From the NCBI GenBank assembly GCA_029054965.1, contig JAIDEF010000179.1:1-6697 (forward strand): a stretch of 6,697 nt of DNA, in the 5' to 3' direction. The notes under the pieces are model-generated. The model made no database searches. It was not told the origin of the DNA and was given only the letters and a program-made list of their open reading frames with translations. This DNA is from Eubacterium sp. (GTDB taxonomy: Bacteria > Bacillota > Clostridia > Oscillospirales > Acutalibacteraceae). Shown here in pieces: positions 6,457-6,697 of the stretch. Numbering within the stretch: position 1 is the first letter of the stretch; each line of letters begins with the position of its first letter. The position numbers were made by a program, and so were the translations under genes.

Positions 6457-6654
6457 ATGAAAATAACATTTAATGATAACGAAAAGGTTGTTGCTGCACT
6501 CAGGGACGGATTAAAACGCAAGAATGGATATTGCCCATGCAAGGTTGAGCTTGTTGATGACAATATCTGTATGTGCAAGGAATTCAGGGAACAGATTGCA
6601 GACGAAAACTTTGAAGGCTTTTGCCATTGCAAATTATATTATAAGGAGAAATAA
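6457..6654 (+). CDS. Small ferredoxin:thioredoxin reductase catalytic-chain-like protein
   Basis: 65 residues with three Cys-x-Cys pairs: CPC at 26-28, CMC at 38-40, CHC at 56-58. This is the hallmark of the catalytic (beta) chain of ferredoxin:thioredoxin reductase, in which four cysteines hold a [4Fe-4S] cluster next to a redox disulfide that reduces thioredoxin with electrons from ferredoxin. By position, Cys26, 38, 40 and 56 would be cluster ligands and Cys28 and Cys58 the disulfide. The spacing CPC-x9-CMC-x15-CHC differs from the CPC-x16-CPC-x8-CHC of the plant/cyanobacterial enzyme, though the first-to-last Cys distance (32) is the same. A thioredoxin-like gene starts 1 nt downstream, which strongly supports the role. 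ATG 6457 has GGTGA 4 nt upstream; a TTG at 6430 is in frame but has no such site. Confidence 0.85.
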   Translation: MKITFNDNEKVVAALRDGLKRKNGYCPCKVELVDDNICMCKEFREQIADENFEGFCHCKLYYKEK

Positions 6655-6655
6655 T

Positions 6656-6697
6656 ATGTTAATTCACGCTGATGATAATAATTTTAAATCTGTAGTT
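6656..6697 (+). CDS. Thioredoxin, N-terminal fragment (partial)
   Basis: Only 14 codons, MLIHADDNNFKSVV, are in the window. The start resembles the N-terminus of bacterial thioredoxins, where a first strand is followed by an Asn-Phe and acidic/basic helix before the conserved FWA-WCGPC segment, which lies beyond the edge. AAGGAG (6643-6648) sits 7 nt before the ATG, and the gene begins 1 nt after the FTR-like stop, so the two are co-transcribed. The CGPC active site is not visible, so the call relies on this short match and on the FTR-like neighbour. Confidence 0.6.
   Translation, partial: MLIHADDNNFKSVV

Noticed and set aside
6430..6458. TTGTCA-17-TAAAAT, a formal promoter match on the plus strand
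   Set aside because: Its -10 box overlaps the FTR-like ATG, so transcripts would start inside the gene; the TTGTCA is the reverse side of the minus-strand -35.

Overview
This 6.7 kb window looks like a chromosomal segment of a low-GC, strictly anaerobic Firmicute. An Oscillospirales/Ruminococcus-like clostridium is my best guess. That rests on AG-rich Shine-Dalgarno sites, AT-rich intergenic promoters, a clostridial flavodiiron protein, a stand-alone LUD-domain protein and a small ferredoxin:thioredoxin reductase-like protein beside thioredoxin. The taxonomic call is inference. No rRNA, tRNA, CRISPR array or insertion sequence was seen.

Layout, left to right. (1) Minus strand, 1-1774: a complete phosphoglucomutase/phosphomannomutase-type phospho-sugar mutase, followed 1 nt downstream by the first 19 codons of a gene with a signal-peptide-like or membrane-anchor start that runs off the left edge. 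(2) 1775-1871: a compact divergent promoter region whose two opposing -35 boxes overlap on the same bases. (3) Plus strand, 1872-4045: a YifB/ComM-family AAA+ ATPase and a tightly coupled LUD-domain (LutC-like) protein with a cysteine-rich tail. (4) 4108-4776: an AT-rich gene for a peptidase S51-like protein with the nucleophile serine and the histidine but apparently not the usual acidic partner. (5) 4820-4847: a 13-bp perfect hairpin that can terminate transcription from both sides. (6) Minus strand, 4855-6345: a type-A flavodiiron protein and, 9 nt downstream, a 108-residue protein resembling an amidohydrolase without its catalytic barrel. (7) Plus strand, 6457 to the end: a 65-residue FTR-like protein with three CxC pairs, then the start of a thioredoxin.

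How the genes fit together. The right third reads as a ferredoxin-linked redox and oxygen-defence locus: the flavodiiron protein would reduce O2 (or NO), while the FTR-like protein and thioredoxin would reduce protein disulfides. They are transcribed divergently from a 111-nt spacer, so shared control is plausible but not shown. The left part is housekeeping: interconversion of hexose phosphates, and a DNA-processing AAA+ ATPase. The best leads are the barrel-less amidohydrolase-like protein, the rearranged cysteine spacing in the FTR-like protein, the S51-like protein lacking its acidic residue, and two unusually short, near-identical leaders before comM and the FTR-like gene.
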